Below are positions 47,185 through 57,165 of a stretch of DNA of 64,000 nucleotides, in pieces. The position numbers were made by a program, and so were the translations under genes. This DNA comes from Lophius americanus. Its lineage: Eukaryota; Chordata; Actinopteri; Lophiiformes; Lophiidae. Below the pieces are notes generated by a model. The model saw only the letters and a list, made by a program, of their open reading frames with translations. It did not search any database and was not told the DNA's origin. The stretch is taken from the NCBI GenBank assembly GCA_037951165.1, contig JBBDHG010000008.1, positions 6,243,501 through 6,307,500 of the forward strand. The letters run 5' to 3'. Each line of letters opens with the position of its first letter. The stretch's first letter is position 1.

Positions 47185-47700
47185 ATTTTGTTGATTTTGT
47201 CAACAAAATAAAAAAAGCAGACCCTTATGGGTAAAATATGATAAATACAAGATAGATCTACTCAAGTCCATTCATATGGACAGACTTTTGACAAAATCAG
47301 AACAAACGGTGAGGTGAAGTTATGTATGAAAAACAGTGTTTTTTGTAAATAAATAAAAAAGCTTTAGAAAAGGTTTTAGATCAGGAACAAACATCCTAAT
47401 GAAGTACGAAACATCTAAGATAGATCTCCTTGAGTCGATTCATATCCACCAGCATTGGACTAAATCAGACCAATGGATAAGAAAATTATGACTGGTAAAC
47501 TTTTTGAGATAACTCCCCCTAGTGACAGAAATGTAAAATCGACATTTCCTAAAATCAATACAGTTCTTCCTGGCACTAATGTCTACCTGGGTCTAAAATT
47601 TGAGAATGATCCTCTGAACAGTTTTATAGCTAACACATCAACACAAAGGCTCTGCGGTGGATGATTCCATAATATCCCGACTTTTTTAACATAATTAACT
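47185..47700 (+). repeat. R1 dispersed repeat, forward copy
   Basis: AGATCTACTCAAGTCCATTC (first unit), then about 166 bases later AGATCTCCTTGAGTCGATTC, GACTAAATCAGACCAATGG, AACTCCCCCTAGTGACAG, AATACAGTTCTTCCTGGCAC, GAATGATCCTCTGAACAG, CACAAAGGCTCTGCGGTGGA and TTCCATAATATCCC. This shows both the duplicated unit and the GATCTGCGG-type end in one copy. The ORF 47,473-47,664 is incidental. Confidence 0.65.
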
Positions 47701-48581
47701 ATGTGAGGATATTATCAAGCAGTCAATGCCACCTCCCTTAAAGTTCATGATGGGATCAACTCTCCATGAACAAGAGCCGTGCATCTGCTGCAAGTATCTT
47801 CAATATCAGGCAATCAAACCAAGTAAACTCTTCAGTATTAAGAACTTCAACAGGAGGTCAAGGACGTTGGGGAGAGACTACAATGTTTTTCTGTTGCTGT
47901 AACCGACATTTACGCACCTAAAATCCCGCGATAATATATAGTGTTCTCTCAGCTCTGATGTCCTACTTTCTCAACATCTCAGCGGATGTCAGCCAAAGTG
48001 CATCATCTGGTAAAATCATCTGGTAGATTCTGTTTCCTCCACGTCTCCATCAGAAGTGCCTGTGATTAACTTTGACCCGCTCCGTGTTTGCAATCAGTGG
48101 CAGGTTTGCATGCAACCCCGGGGCAAGAAGGGAATGTGCACAGGCCGCCTCTCTGTCAAGGTCAAAGTTCATTTCTCATTGTTCTGCCATTTGTCATTAT
48201 CATGACAAACCCACTACCCTCCTGAGGCTGAATTCATATTAATTGATTCTTTTAAAAAGGAGCTCATCTCATCAGTACAAAGAGAATTGACTAGTTATTT
48301 CAGTATTTGAAATATCATCATTGCTTACAGAGACGGTTACACACCTAAAACTGTTAGTTTAGTTTGGAAACTCAAATAGCATTTCCGCTCTGCCCCTGAT
48401 GTGAGTGTTGGGTTCAGTTTTCTCTTATGAACAATTCACACAGTCGTCCATCCTGCCCTCGCATTGACATTAAAGTCAAACCAAAACGAAAAACATCTAC
48501 ACAGCTTGCACTTTTAGCTTAGTGAGGTACAAGTGAAAACTATCACAGTAACATATATTTATGTAAAATAATATTCTAATA
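47701..48581. other. No gene seen; possible regulatory stretch
   Basis: Single-copy-looking DNA, less AT-rich at about 48,050-48,230, with a DR1-type nuclear-receptor motif (48,159-48,171). No coding signal. Confidence 0.4.
48159..48171 (+). promoter_or_regulatory. DR1-type nuclear-receptor motif
   Basis: AGGTCAAAGTTCA is two direct half-sites spaced by one base, the binding pattern of HNF4, COUP-TF and RXR heterodimers. One 13-base match in 64 kb may be chance; no nearby gene is visible. Confidence 0.3.
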
Positions 48582-48613
48582 TGGGTTGCACGGTGGTGCA
48601 GTGGTTAGCAGAA
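48582..48613 (+). mobile_element. Teleost SINE head (tRNA-like), truncated
   Basis: GGGTTGCACGGTGGTGCAGT then GGTTAGCA is the first 30 bases of the SINE seen at 38,535 (reverse). It breaks off into R1 sequence. Confidence 0.65.
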
Positions 48614-48780
48614 AGGATTTTTTCCCCCAAAGAAATGTCCCCTTTATATTGTCCACAGACATTCGTCATGTTGTCTGTTATTGTGTTGTTATACAAAGGA
48701 TCTGCGGAGGCGGCGATGAAGATTCCATATATCGCCAACCCTTTTGGGGATAAAAACATGTGGGGTGTTACACCGCATAT
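48614..48780 (+). repeat. R1 end segment, forward
   Basis: AAAGAAATGTCCCC, CACAGACATTCGTCATGTTG, TCTGTTATTGTG, ACAAAGGATCTGCGGAGG, CGGCGATGAAGATTCCATAT and CCCTTTTGGGGAT. It is about 88% identical by eye, in reverse complement, to 51,300-51,460. This long form of the R1 end is seen only in these two copies. Confidence 0.65.
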
Positions 48781-48870
48781 ATATATATACATAAATATAT
48801 ATATATACAGATAAATATACACACATATATACACATATATATATATACATACGTACACTTACATATACAC
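48781..48870. repeat. AT/AC-dinucleotide tract
   Basis: Alternating TA with ACAC and ATAC interruptions. The minus-strand ORFs crossing it are YIYIY-type simple sequence. Confidence 0.9.
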
Positions 48871-48892
48871 TGACATATACCCCCTTTCTGTC

Positions 48893-49720
48893 ATCCTGAC
48901 AGAGTTTATCCCTGAAGTCCCTAATCCCCTGTAATGTACAAGCAATCCCCAAGACTGAACTCCTCAAATTAAATGTGAAGATAGGTAAAAAAAGCGTAAA
49001 ATATCATATATATATAAGAGAGATCTCCTCGAGTCAATTCATATGCACTAATGTGAACTCATCAGTTGTGAATAATTTCACAACTGATGAGTTTAAAATT
49101 AAATTTCATGCAATATTGTAATATGGACCATGGAAGAGAATCAGAGACTAATATATAGTTAAATAAAGTTTATTTGTCCAGGATCCAGGAGGAGAGGTGA
49201 TCCCAAAACACGATTTACAATTGAGTGACAAAAATACTCTTAGGAAAAAATATTGTCGGCACAATGGAGATGTCTGTATAATGTAACTTGTCTGTATAAT
49301 CTAGCGATGAGTAGCAGGAGGGGCGGGGTAGAAATACCGAAGGAGATGAGTGGGTGATGCAGATCAGGTGTGGGATCCGCCTCCTCAGCAACACATGCAG
49401 AGAGGCAACGGGAGAGAGAGAGGAGCAAGACAGGGGGGATACCTAAACAGCCGGATCATGGCTTGTCACTGACAATTACGGGCAGAAAACTTTTGCAGAT
49501 AAGGCTAAATCTAGTGTATGCAATACACAACCAACCATTCCCAAAAAATCTCCAGTCCCTCCTCGCAGTTAAATCTATGAGGGTGTAAAGTTTGAAAATG
49601 ATCAATGAATAGTTTTTGAGTCATCACGTAAACACACAGTATATGCAGTGGTCGACGCAGAGATTTCGATTTCCATAATAACCCTGACTTTTCAGGGATA
49701 CAATTAATTTTAATTGTACA
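48893..49720 (+). repeat. R1 forward copy split by about 0.4 kb
   Basis: First half, 48,893-49,055: CTGACAGAGTTTATCCCT, CTAATCCCCTGTAATGTAC, CTCAAATTAAATGTGAAG, AGATCTCCTCGAGTCAATTC. Second half, 49,468-49,720: GGGCAGAAAACTTTTGCAGA, AATCTCCAGTCCCTCCTCGC, TGAAAATGATCAATGAATAG, GACGCAGAGATTTCG and TTCCATAATAACCC. The intervening 49,056-49,467 has no R1 landmarks and contains TTAAATAAAGTTTATTTG, so something inserted here. Confidence 0.55.
49056..49093. repeat. Hairpin, 17-bp stem with 4-base loop
   Basis: AACTCATCAGTTGTGAA, loop TAAT, then TTCACAACTGATGAGTT: a perfect 17-bp inverted repeat. It lies exactly at the left border of the sequence interrupting the R1 copy. Confidence 0.9.
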
Positions 49721-51254
49721 CAGCATTACAAATACATAAGAATTATTGAGTCGCTTACAGGTACGAAGTTGAAGGACCCATATGTAGAAATAAACAAATG
49801 CAAAAAAAAGAGAAACTACGACTTGGGTCTACGACTGTAGGTCGTAATGGATGACAACTAAAGAAAGAACTAATGGAAGTCCAAGTTAAAATCAAATATG
49901 GATCGAAAAGCTGATCAAAAATGCAAAAAGGAGGAGACATAAGGATAAAGTCAGACACATGAGGAACAGAGAGATTCTTTGCGTTTTTTAGGGAAAAAAA
50001 AGCTCCTGTACTTTTCATTTAATAATGCTTCAGTCGGACACTATTAATTCTCCCTTCAGCTCCATAAAACTGTTTAAATGGAGAACAAAGGAAGTATCCA
50101 GTTATCTCTGTCGGAGAAGTAATATTGTCACAGGTGTGGTTTTGTCTTCTCCGATGAACTAATAATGGGAAGTTTTCGGTGGTCAAAGAGGCTCATTAGG
50201 AGGGAAGAATTATATTTTGACTGTAGCATGAAGGTGCAGTGACATAAAAAGAGACACTGGATGCCCTGCTGGAGGTTTCTCATGTTGGAGTTATTTTCTT
50301 TGATCTCACAACGGTTACAGAAAGAAAGTCTTCTTTCATCCTCGTGGGTTTCCACTCCAGACCGGGTGGATTAGCAGAACATCAACCTGATGGGGTCGGG
50401 TCACAGCGCCATATGCCCTCCAGGCGGCAAACAGAGAGGTCTAATCCCACAAGGGAGATACCAAACGCACACAGACACGTATGCAACACAACTGCAGCCA
50501 AGCTCCTAGATAACTTAAACACCTTCACTTTGTCCACACACACAGGTGCATTAAGATATTCCTGCAGAGCCCAGACTTAGAATTACTTTTACACACATCT
50601 TGTGGAGATGACGGGATGACCTATAATATAAAAATCCAACATGCATGAATAACACATGAGGCCGGTCGGATATTATTATAGCCAGGGGGAGGAAGCAATT
50701 ACACCTTACTCAGGTGCTAAGGTGGATGAAGGCAAATGCACGGTAAACAAAATCATTTTGGGATTATGTAGCCGGGGTTCGGTGGGTGTCTGGGGAGCGG
50801 ACGTGGACGCTGTTCTGTGTTTCCCTGCTCGTGTACCTCGAGACCGCGGGGCGAAGTTATTGCACGGCTCGATAAGGAGTTAATTAAAAACAGATTGGAA
50901 GCTTTTTTGTGTTCTCGAATGTTTCTGTGTTTGTTTGGAGAACAATGATAATGAGGTTTGTCTGGGTGTTATATGTAGTCTGATTTAGGAAAAAAATAGT
51001 TTTTCCGTTGAGACTAAAAAATAACAATTGCGCCTCTGTGGTTACCCTGAAAGTAATCCGACAACTTATTAAGTTGTTCCTGTGAGTAAACCACAAGAAG
51101 TGCACCATTATAACAACTGGACGTTTTTGTTGCTAAGAGTATTCAACAGTGCAACAAGACACAGCGATACAGGTTATGGTACCTGGATGATGTCACATTT
51201 TTAAACTCGTTCAGTCAGACAACTCTCGACTGAAATGTTTATCGCTTTTATTAT
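49721..51254. other. No gene seen
   Basis: Short ORFs (49,755-50,018; 50,344-50,883) without motifs. Nothing recognised. Confidence 0.5.
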
Positions 51255-51462
51255 TGCAGTGTAACATAGTTTGGGCATCTAGTGTCCAACTTCATCATAT
51301 CCCACATGTTCATATCCTCGAAAGGTCGGCGATATATGGAGTTTTCATCGCGGCCTTCGCTGATCCTTCGTATAACACCAAGATAACAGACAACTTGACG
51401 AATGTCTGTGGACACGATGAAGGAGACATTTCTTTGGGGCAAAAATCCTTTCTACACATATT
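51255..51462 (-). repeat. R1 end segment, reverse
   Basis: CCCACATGTTCATATCCTCG, GCGATATATGGAGTTTTCAT, GATCCTTCGTATAAC, ATAACAGACAACTTGACGAA, TGTCTGTGGACAC and GGAGACATTTCTTTGGGGC. It is the inverted partner of 48,614-48,780. Both copies read IYG(V/I)FIAA and NVCG-type peptides in one frame because the DNA is similar. Confidence 0.65.
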
Positions 51463-51825
51463 TTTATTTGTCTTATATGATGATGTGGCCTTTTTCTACT
51501 TGGTGCCACATCATAACCTCCTCTACCATCACCAGATTCATGGTTGTCGAAACATTAGATAGTTTGATTCTTTATGGTTGTTTTGAGGATGTGTCAATGT
51601 CCAAGTATGTGGACAATGATGGATTAACTGTTTGAAATCGACCAATCTTTTTTTATACACAGACACACTGTAAATTAGCCTTTAGTGATCTCAGACTCAA
51701 AAGGGTCTGAGAAAATTCCCCAGTTCCGATTTACATGAAAACTATAATGGATTTGTCCCCGGCCCCAAGATTTCCCAAAAAATCTTCATGGCTAAAAAAG
51801 CTAGTGGACAAATTTGTAAAAATGC
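51463..51825. other. No gene seen
   Basis: Contains a 10-bp inverted repeat ATGATGTGGC / GCCACATCAT (51,480-51,514). Nothing else recognised. Confidence 0.5.
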
Positions 51826-51856
51826 ACTAATCAGCCATACATTTATAACCACCTGC
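51826..51856 (+). repeat. Tc1-type terminal repeat, isolated
   Basis: CACTAATCAGCCATACATTT then ATAACCACCTGCC is a Tc1 end like those at 42,225 and 53,017 (family: CAGCCATAACATTAAAACCA). No transposase follows; the hexamer array begins 120 bases on. Confidence 0.5.
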
Positions 51857-51977
51857 CTTTGTATTCATCTATAAACGTCTTCAGTTGTTTGTTCCACAGT
51901 AGCTCCTCTGTGGAATTTGTACATGGACTAGCCTGTGGTGCCAATAACCCTGTCACTGGTGATTGTAGGAAGTACAA

Positions 51978-52566
51978 CTGTCTCTGTCTCTGTCCCTGTT
52001 TCTGTCTCTGTCCCTCTCCCTGTCTCTCTCCCTGTTTCTGTCTCTGTCCCTGTCTCTGTTCCTGTCCATTTTTCTGTCCCTGTTTCTGTCCCTGTCTCTG
52101 TCCCTGTTTCTCTCTCTGTCTCTGTCCCTGTCCATGTTTCTGTCCCTGTCTCTGTCTCTGTCCCTGATTCTGTCTCTGTCCCTCTCCCTGTCTCTCTCCC
52201 TGTTTCTGTCCCTGTCTCTGTTCCTGTCTCTGTCCCTGTTTCTCTCTCTGTCTCTGTCCCTGTCCATGTCTCTGTCCCTGTTTCTCTCTCTGTCTCTGTC
52301 CCTGTCCATGTTTCTGTCCCTGTCTCTGTCTCTGTCCCTGATTCTGTCTCTGTTCCTGTCCATGTTTCTGTCCATGTTTCTGTCCCTGTTTCTGTCCCTG
52401 TCTCTGTCTCTGTCTCTGTCCCTGTTTCTGTCCCTGTCCCTGTTTCCATCTCTGTCCCTGTTTCTCTCTGTCTCTGTCCCTGTCCCTGTCCATGTTTCTG
52501 TCCCTGTGTCTGTCTCTGTCTCTGTCTCTGTCTCTGTCCCTGTCCCTGTCCCTGACTCTGTCTCTG
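51978..52566. repeat. Hexanucleotide array, CTGTCY/CTGTTY, with higher-order repeat
   Basis: About 590 bases of six-base units (CTGTCT, CTGTCC, CTGTTT and variants). Landmark TCCCTCTCCC recurs at 52,011 and 52,179, exactly 168 bases (28 units) apart. Another block, TGTTTCTCTCTCTG, recurs at 52,105, 52,237 and 52,279, with offsets 132 and 42, all multiples of six. The phase is kept throughout, so all six frames stay open. Frames encode RD, TE/TG, GQRQ (minus) and VSVP, LSLS, CLCP (plus) dipeptide-like repeats of up to about 230 codons. Treated as simple sequence, not genes. Confidence 0.9.
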
Positions 52567-53016
52567 GACTGCAGGACTGGATCTGTCTACTGCTGTTTGA
52601 GTTCACCCTGCTGGGAGGCTGATTTCCTGTGGGCTCTCCCCTCATGAGTCCTGCTTTAATAATATATTCAAACAGTGGAAGTTTGACTCTTACTTACTTT
52701 ACTCTTGACTTAGTAAACAGAGGACCGACTGTGCTGTTCTACGGTTGTGTAGAGCTACCACTGCTGCCGCTCCCAGCAGGCTGGACTATTTGCCTACTGA
52801 AGAGTTTTCCTTGCCTCTATCAGCTTGATGCTTCGAGGAGAAAATAAGGAAGCTCAGCCAAAATGAAAACTCAGTCTTTATCCACTTATCCCAGGCTTTA
52901 ACGCACTGGTACTCTGTAGCCCAAAATGAGTACATTAAGCAGGTGATTATAAAAGGATTGCTGATGGGTGTACCTATCAACTCTCCCCTCCCAGAGATTT
53001 TACGGTGTCATATCCC
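52567..53016. other. No gene seen
   Basis: No recognised repeat or coding region up to the Tc1 copy. Confidence 0.5.
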
Positions 53017-53177
53017 TTGCCAATCAACCATGATATTAAAACCACCTGGGTTGTGTAGGCCCCCCTACTTTGCCCCCAAAACAGCTGGTCTGTCAAGAAC
53101 ACACAGTAAGTTCTGAACAGTGCAGAACATGAACACCCAACATGACCTGCTCTGACCCGGTCCTCTAGCCGTTATAT

Positions 53178-53804
53178 TAGGTGGGTTTACATGGGACACT
53201 TTTCTCCAATCAAAATTAAACCTTTCCAAACAAATGGTCGCCTGTTTACATGACCTGCGATCTTTTCCCACCCGGTGTTTACATGCATCAACTCATCTTA
53301 TGGGAAACAGCTTTCTGACATGTGCAGATGATCCACACTCCCGTTCATAAGGTGGCGATAATGCTACGATGAGCTGGGCGCCCACAAAAAGAATACGACA
53401 AAGAGGGCACGCAAGTGTCTTTTCTGTCTGTCGTCCATCTAACCGTCCGATTATGTTCAACTTTTTCAAAGTTGCAGTGAATAAATTACTCTCCGATGCA
53501 GACCGGTACTGTTTTGAAGTCTCCAAATTTAAAATGCGTTATGGCGCTGAAAAAACTCAGCGGAGCATTACATGACGACGCTGGGGATGTACTGATACGA
53601 CTCAAACAGAAAGCTTTCCCATACAGCGTTTACATGCAGCGACTGGCTATCGGAAAGGATTTAGACTACCTCCTCGCAAAGACATGACATCTCATTCTAA
53701 AAGGGACTTTTCCTTCGGAAAGGGGTGTTTACATGCAGCATTTTATTTGATTAGGCTTCTTTTCCGAATCTATTCGGATTAGGCTGTCCATGTAAACACA
53801 CCTA
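53178..53804. mobile_element. TIR element (about 623 bp) inserted in the Tc1 copy
   Basis: GGTGGGTTTACATGGGACA at the left and TGTCCATGTAAACACACC at the right are inverted repeats (one mismatch and one indel), with TA on both outer sides (53,178-53,179 and 53,803-53,804). Flanking sequence on both sides belongs to one Tc1 N-terminus, so it is a true insertion. GTTTACATG(C/G) recurs inside at about 53,239, 53,277, 53,630 and 53,729. Short ORFs (53,369-53,687) have no transposase motif, so it is non-autonomous. The TA duplication and TIR do not let me name a superfamily. Confidence 0.75.
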
Positions 53805-53944
53805 GTGTGGCCATAGTCAGAGTTGCTGACATCCTTACACTTTCCCATTTCTCGGCTCCAGCCAAATCATCTATGAGGTTTAGAATGTTCACTTGCTGCC
53901 TGATATATGCCACCGACTGACAGGTGGCACTGTAGGGGGAAAAT

Positions 53945-53990
53945 CAGTAATATTCTGACCTCACCTGTCAGTGAGGTCAGAATATTATTG
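53945..53990. repeat. Hairpin, 17-bp stem plus extension
   Basis: TAATATTCTGACCTCAC (53,948) and GTGAGGTCAGAATATTA flank CTGTCA. One G-T pair and two further base pairs extend it to 20. It is the subterminal inverted repeat of the Tc1 copy, improved to near-perfect symmetry (the family has weaker symmetry here). Confidence 0.85.
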
Positions 53991-54008
53991 TTATGACTGA
54001 TTGCTGTA

Positions 54009-55952
54009 CAGCTTTACTGAACAACATTCGCATGTTGGACACATACTGTGTAAAATGTGCCCCTCTGCCCACAGGGTAAGAGATCCCAGACCTCGTACAG
54101 TTTTCCCAGTCTGCAGCCTTTTTTCATTCATTCAGCTGCTTTTTAAGTGGACCAGTTGCGTTTCACACACATGTCACCAAAACTCTTCCTCCCTGAGTGA
54201 GGAGCGATAAAAGGTCAGGAAGCCAATTTGAACAGGCAATGTAAAAGGTGCAACTGACTGTTCTGTCGTCTTTCTGTGAAATTCTGGAGACAATCATGTG
54301 TTGGAGTTCTCCTTCACAAAAACACAAAACAAACTTTTTCAAGTTTAAAATCCTCATGAGGCTTACTAATACAAATATAAGAAGGGTTTAAGAAGAGTAG
54401 CCTTATTGAAATGATTGTATTTTGTAGATTTATTCTGATGCTTATAGTCCTACCGTATAAAACATGATTACTGTGAGAAGTAAGAGGTTTTATGTCTTCA
54501 CCTTTACACCTGTTTATATCCCCAAACAGGTGTATAAACACAATAAGTTGGGGATATAAACTATGTAGAACTGGATTGAATTTGGGAAATCCGTCGTAGA
54601 AGAAGCTAAAGAGCATTCAAAGATCTGATGCGTTCAGGTGTGGGTGAAACATTTGTTGTACAACTCTGGACGTGAAACATGAAATGGCTTTAATCTGCCT
54701 TCAGTTGCATCCAAACTCTTTAAAACATCTTTTCTGCTCCCTCTCCTCCCACCATTCTGACAGAGGAGCCGTGGTGTGAATTGCGACGTCAGGCCCTCCT
54801 GCAGGTCGTCCATCATGTTTTTCTTGGTAGAGCTCTCAATAACTCAGCGGGCCCTCATGCACCATGAGAGTGCAATTAGGTCGACTGACAACTGCATTTT
54901 TCTCCTCTGCTGTAAATTGGTGCAAGCCTTTGGTATTAATCTCACTGGAGATGTTGACTGATGTAATGAACGGATGGTTTCCTGCTGAGCTGCTCGCCTG
55001 TCTTCCTTTAACCTGAGTTGAGGAAGAGGATTTTTTTTTTAGGGATGAAAATGTCCAAAAATGGGTCAGCTGCATTTAAAGGTTGGCAGAGTAAAGGTCC
55101 CAGTCTTCTTCAAAAGAATGTGACTGTGGTAAAGGTTAGGAAAGGAGAGCGCAGTAACATCTTTCATATTTACCTCCGAGCCGTACCTTAACCCTCGGAA
55201 CACTTGACTGTTTTGATTTTCACTCCCCGGATTTACTGGATCATGTTGCAGTCAGTCCATTCCTTGAATAGAACTGACCTGCTAACCTGTGGAATAGCAG
55301 AATGTTGTACGTACGATGTTGAGTACGATGCTGGCTTCATATTTCTGAACCGACTTAGCACCTTTTCCAAGTTATTCAACTTATACATGGAAGAGAAAGA
55401 GAATAATACCATCATATAATGAAAGGAACTCATTTGATGAACAGACATTCGTGAATAGACATTGATGGGTATGAGTTAAAAATCTCACATGAGTTAAAAC
55501 CTGATGTTAAAATATTTATAATATTTATAATAGTTACAGTTAAAGAAGAAATATTTCACATCACAACAAAATGAATTATTTCATTGTTGTAGAGCTCAAA
55601 CTGACAATCTGTCAATTATATAATTATTGAATAAAAATGTAAATAGTTGTTTTTGTACTCAATAACGTACATTTCTATTCAATGTAATTATTAATTAATA
55701 AAACCACCTTATATAAACTACTCATACAGGCAAATCATCATAATATAAATCATCTACTGATTTGGGCCCAACTAATGTCATGTTTATTTTTTTATTATTA
55801 TAATTTATTTTTTCAAATAACTTTTTATTGTACTAATGCCACCGCAACAACATACAATAATAATTATAAATAAATGAGGCAACGTACACTTTTGTAGGTA
55901 TCAGTCCATGAAATTTGTGTACTGCTATATTGGATTCTCTGCAGCAAAAGCT

Positions 55953-55953
<1 letters not shown>
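54009..55953. other. No gene seen
   Basis: Contains an 11-bp stem hairpin TACACCTGTTT / AAACAGGTGTA (54,505-54,534). A possible R1 scrap follows at 54,543-54,600 (AGTTGGGGATATAAAC, GAACTGGATTGAATTTGGGA). Other ORFs have no motifs. AT-rich after 55,500. Confidence 0.45.

Positions 55954-55994
<41 letters not shown>
55954..55994. repeat. (TAA)13 microsatellite
   Basis: About 41 bases of perfect TAA. No LINE tail flank was recognised next to it. Confidence 0.95.
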
Positions 55995-57165
55995 GAGATT
56001 AAGTCATACCATTCTTTTCAACACAAAAATGGAACATGAATGGTATAAAGGCATCAATATTAAGACTCTTGTCTTTAAAGTATAAACACGTCATGTTTAT
56101 TTGAACTACTAGGCACACAAGCAAACACTTTTGCATCACTTTTAATCATCCTACCACAATACATTCCTCTTATTACTGTTAAAGGTTTAGAGGCAACAAT
56201 GATTTTAAATTCCACCGAACAAACACGGACCCCCACCAAAAACTTTCATGGAAATTGATTCAGTTTTTGTGTCTAAGAGAAAAAAAATAAAAGGGAAAAA
56301 AGGGAGAAAAAAATCTGTAATTCATCAATAATTTCCCCATCAGCTTCTGTTGATGGGTAGAATGCAAGAACGCTATTTTGCTGGAAATAATCAAAAAACA
56401 TGGGCCAAGAAACAGTATCCAGCTCCAAGCATGGGCAGAGGAGAAAATGAATGGACACGGTTTGACTATTATTAAGTGTGAACTGTTTCAGTCTCTGTAT
56501 TAATCAGATGAGGAGACACGAGGTAGGAGGAGGAGGAAGGTTTTTGTGGCAGCCTTACATTTGGAGAAGCAGCCAGCCGTCTCAAGGACGCGGGACTGCA
56601 GCATGAGAGCGAACAAGGAGGGACAAGAAGCGACAGACAGAGAGGGAGAGGTTTGGTGGACGAGGGGGACTGAAGAGAGAGGGGGACACAATTCATCAGT
56701 CGGGCTAAATTAAGCAGATTGCCTATGCGAATATGAAGGAATGTGCCTCTTAATGTGATTGCCAGTAGCAGCTGTGCCATAACTCAAGGTTGAGGTTGGA
56801 TGGCGTGTGAGCATGGGGGATCGTATGAGGACATTTACGATGTGATGGTGTCGGACGAGGAGATCTCAGGCCAGTCGGCAGCTTCGTCTCATTGGATGCA
56901 GAGCAGATCAGCTAGCTATGCTAAAAGCAGAGAGCAACAGAACTTGCTTCTAGTCCTGCTGGCTGTAAAGTAAAGAACAGTTCTTCAGGAAATCAAGGTC
57001 TAGTCAAGTTTGGAAATTCGGGAATTTCTTGAGATGCGCAGAAATGTTAGCGGATTGAGGTTTCCTGAGGATGAATGTAAGACTCTAACTCTCTCTGTCT
57101 GTACATTAGCCGTTTCTTGTCTCCTTTCATATTTTCATTTACCCGTCTCCCACTTTATTGCGTCA
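55995..57165. other. No gene seen
   Basis: Purine-rich on the plus strand at 56,510-56,690. Short ORFs lack motifs. A stretch at 56,790-56,900 is less AT-rich but codes nothing recognisable. Confidence 0.45.

Larger units (their letters stand above)
53017..54008 (-). mobile_element. Tc1-like element, internally deleted, hosting another element
   Basis: Left end: CCAATCAACCATGATATTAA then AACCACCTGGG and TTGTGTAGGCCCCCCTACTT, the 3' end of the family read in reverse. Right end: GTGGCACTGTAGGGGG, CACCTGTCAGTGAGGTC and TTATGACTGATTGCTGTA, the 5' terminal repeat in reverse. Inside, in reverse, GGAGCCGAGAAATGGGAAAG then TGTAAGGATGTCAGCAAC encodes MGKCKDVSNSDYG, close to the family's MGKRKDLSDFDKG start. 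CTCTGACCCGGTCCTCTAGC continues it. Most of the transposase is missing, so the copy is dead. The N-terminal reading is interrupted by 53,178-53,804. Confidence 0.8.

Noticed and set aside
48559..48967. Minus-strand ORFs with YIYIYVYI-type stretches
   Set aside because: They read through an AT/AC-dinucleotide tract; the remaining part is R1 sequence.
51843..52645. Long ORFs on both strands encoding RD-, TE/TG-, GQRQ-, VSVP- and LSLS-type repeats
   Set aside because: They arise automatically from a stop-free six-base tandem array in every frame; there is no start context, no domain and no sign of splicing.
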